A DNA stretch of 5,921 nt from Rickettsia typhi (GTDB taxonomy: Bacteria > Pseudomonadota > Alphaproteobacteria > Rickettsiales > Deianiraeaceae), in the NCBI GenBank assembly GCA_945878495.1, contig CAMCTP010000054.1, positions 1-5,921 on the forward strand, given 5' to 3'. The notes under the pieces were generated by a model. It was not told the origin of the DNA and made no database searches. It saw nothing but the letters and a program-made list of their open reading frames with translations. Shown piece after piece: positions 5,458-5,921 of the stretch. Made by a program: the position numbers and the translations under genes. Each line of letters begins with the position of its first letter. Position 1 is the first letter of the stretch.

Positions 5458-5921
5458 ATGTTGACAATTGGTGATAAATTCCCAGATTTTAATTTAAAAG
5501 CTACCGTTGCTATCGATTCAATCGAAACGGCTTTTAGTCATGTTTCAAACGATACCTACGCTGGAAAATGGCTTTGTGTATTCTTTTGGCCAAAAGATTT
5601 TACATTTGTATGTCCAACGGAAATTGCTGAATTTGGAAAATTAAGCAAAGATTTTGCTGATCGTGATTGTCAAGTTCTTGGCGCTAGTATTGATAGTGAA
5701 TTTGTTCACCTTGCTTGGAGAAAAGATAATGATAGTCTGAGAAATTTGCCAATTCCGATGCTTGCAGATATCAAGCGTGAGCTTTCAACTGAACTTGGAA
5801 TTTTACATAAAACTGAGGGTGTAGCACAAAGAGCAACATTCATCGTTGATCCAAATGGAATCATCAAATATGTTGAAGTTACTGATTTAAAAGTTGGACG
5901 CAAGCCGTCTGAAGCTTTAAG
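5458..5921 (+). CDS. ahpC: Peroxiredoxin AhpC, AhpD-linked type (3' end outside window)
   Basis: The first 154 residues of a cytosolic 2-Cys peroxiredoxin are present; the gene runs off the right edge. It reduces hydrogen peroxide, organic peroxides and peroxynitrite. The active-site pattern PxxxTxxC is seen as PKDFTFVC, with Pro45, Thr49 and peroxidatic Cys52 followed by PTE. Arg125 in AQRATFIVDP is the conserved active-site arginine. The blocks KWLCVFFWPKDFTFVCPTE, GASIDSEF and MLADIKREL resemble the Mycobacterium tuberculosis AhpC type, which is usually recycled by AhpD rather than AhpF. The resolving cysteines near the C-terminus lie beyond the window. The ATG at 5458 gives the standard MLTIGDKFPDF start; there is no Shine-Dalgarno sequence, and the preceding bases are T-rich. 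It is divergent from oxyR, so peroxide induction by OxyR is the natural inference. Confidence 0.95.
   Translation, partial: MLTIGDKFPDFNLKATVAIDSIETAFSHVSNDTYAGKWLCVFFWPKDFTFVCPTEIAEFGKLSKDFADRDCQVLGASIDSEFVHLAWRKDNDSLRNLPIPMLADIKRELSTELGILHKTEGVAQRATFIVDPNGIIKYVEVTDLKVGRKPSEAL

Noticed and set aside
5706..5903. Open frame of 65 codons on the minus strand inside ahpC
   Set aside because: Antisense to a clear peroxiredoxin; no supporting feature.

Overview
The window is strongly AT-rich DNA, densely packed with six protein genes: five complete and one cut by the right edge. Gene content and sequence style suggest a proteobacterium with a reduced, AT-biased genome, most likely an alphaproteobacterium of the host-associated kind (Rickettsiales or Holosporales-like). 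The pointers are the alphaproteobacterial look of the ArgD and AhpC proteins, an exported ankyrin-repeat protein, near-absence of spacers, and many runs of eight A or T inside genes. This placement is inference; there is no rRNA or other marker gene. I see no mobile element, CRISPR array or RNA gene, and no spacer longer than 160 bases.

Left block (minus strand, 7-1387): argD (acetylornithine/succinyldiaminopimelate-type aminotransferase), then tatA (pore subunit of the twin-arginine export system) 13 bases downstream, probably one transcript. A 160-base divergent spacer (1388-1547) carries plausible promoters for argD and for pyrG on the other side.

Centre block (plus strand, 1548-4504): pyrG (CTP synthase) overlaps by one base (TAATG) a gene for a secreted protein with a long charged linker and four 33-residue ankyrin repeats. 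The ankyrin gene has no promoter space of its own, so it should be co-transcribed and translationally coupled to pyrG. PyrG has its catalytic residues, but the lid of its glutaminase domain linked in the literature to GTP activation is altered.

Right block (4501-5921): a peroxide-response pair. A LysR-type regulator on the minus strand is recognisably OxyR, with both redox cysteines at the E. coli spacing. It is divergent from ahpC, a 2-Cys peroxiredoxin of the AhpD-linked type. Their 123-base spacer holds a good oxyR promoter whose -35 box lies in the centre of a perfect 9-5-9 dyad. A second 9-5-9 inverted repeat sits in the ahpC leader. The simplest reading is that OxyR represses itself and controls ahpC from this spacer. 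The ankyrin gene and oxyR run tail to tail and share four bases.

I find no wholly new system. The points most worth a second look are the altered PyrG lid, the pyrG-coupled exported ankyrin protein, and the twin dyads between oxyR and ahpC.
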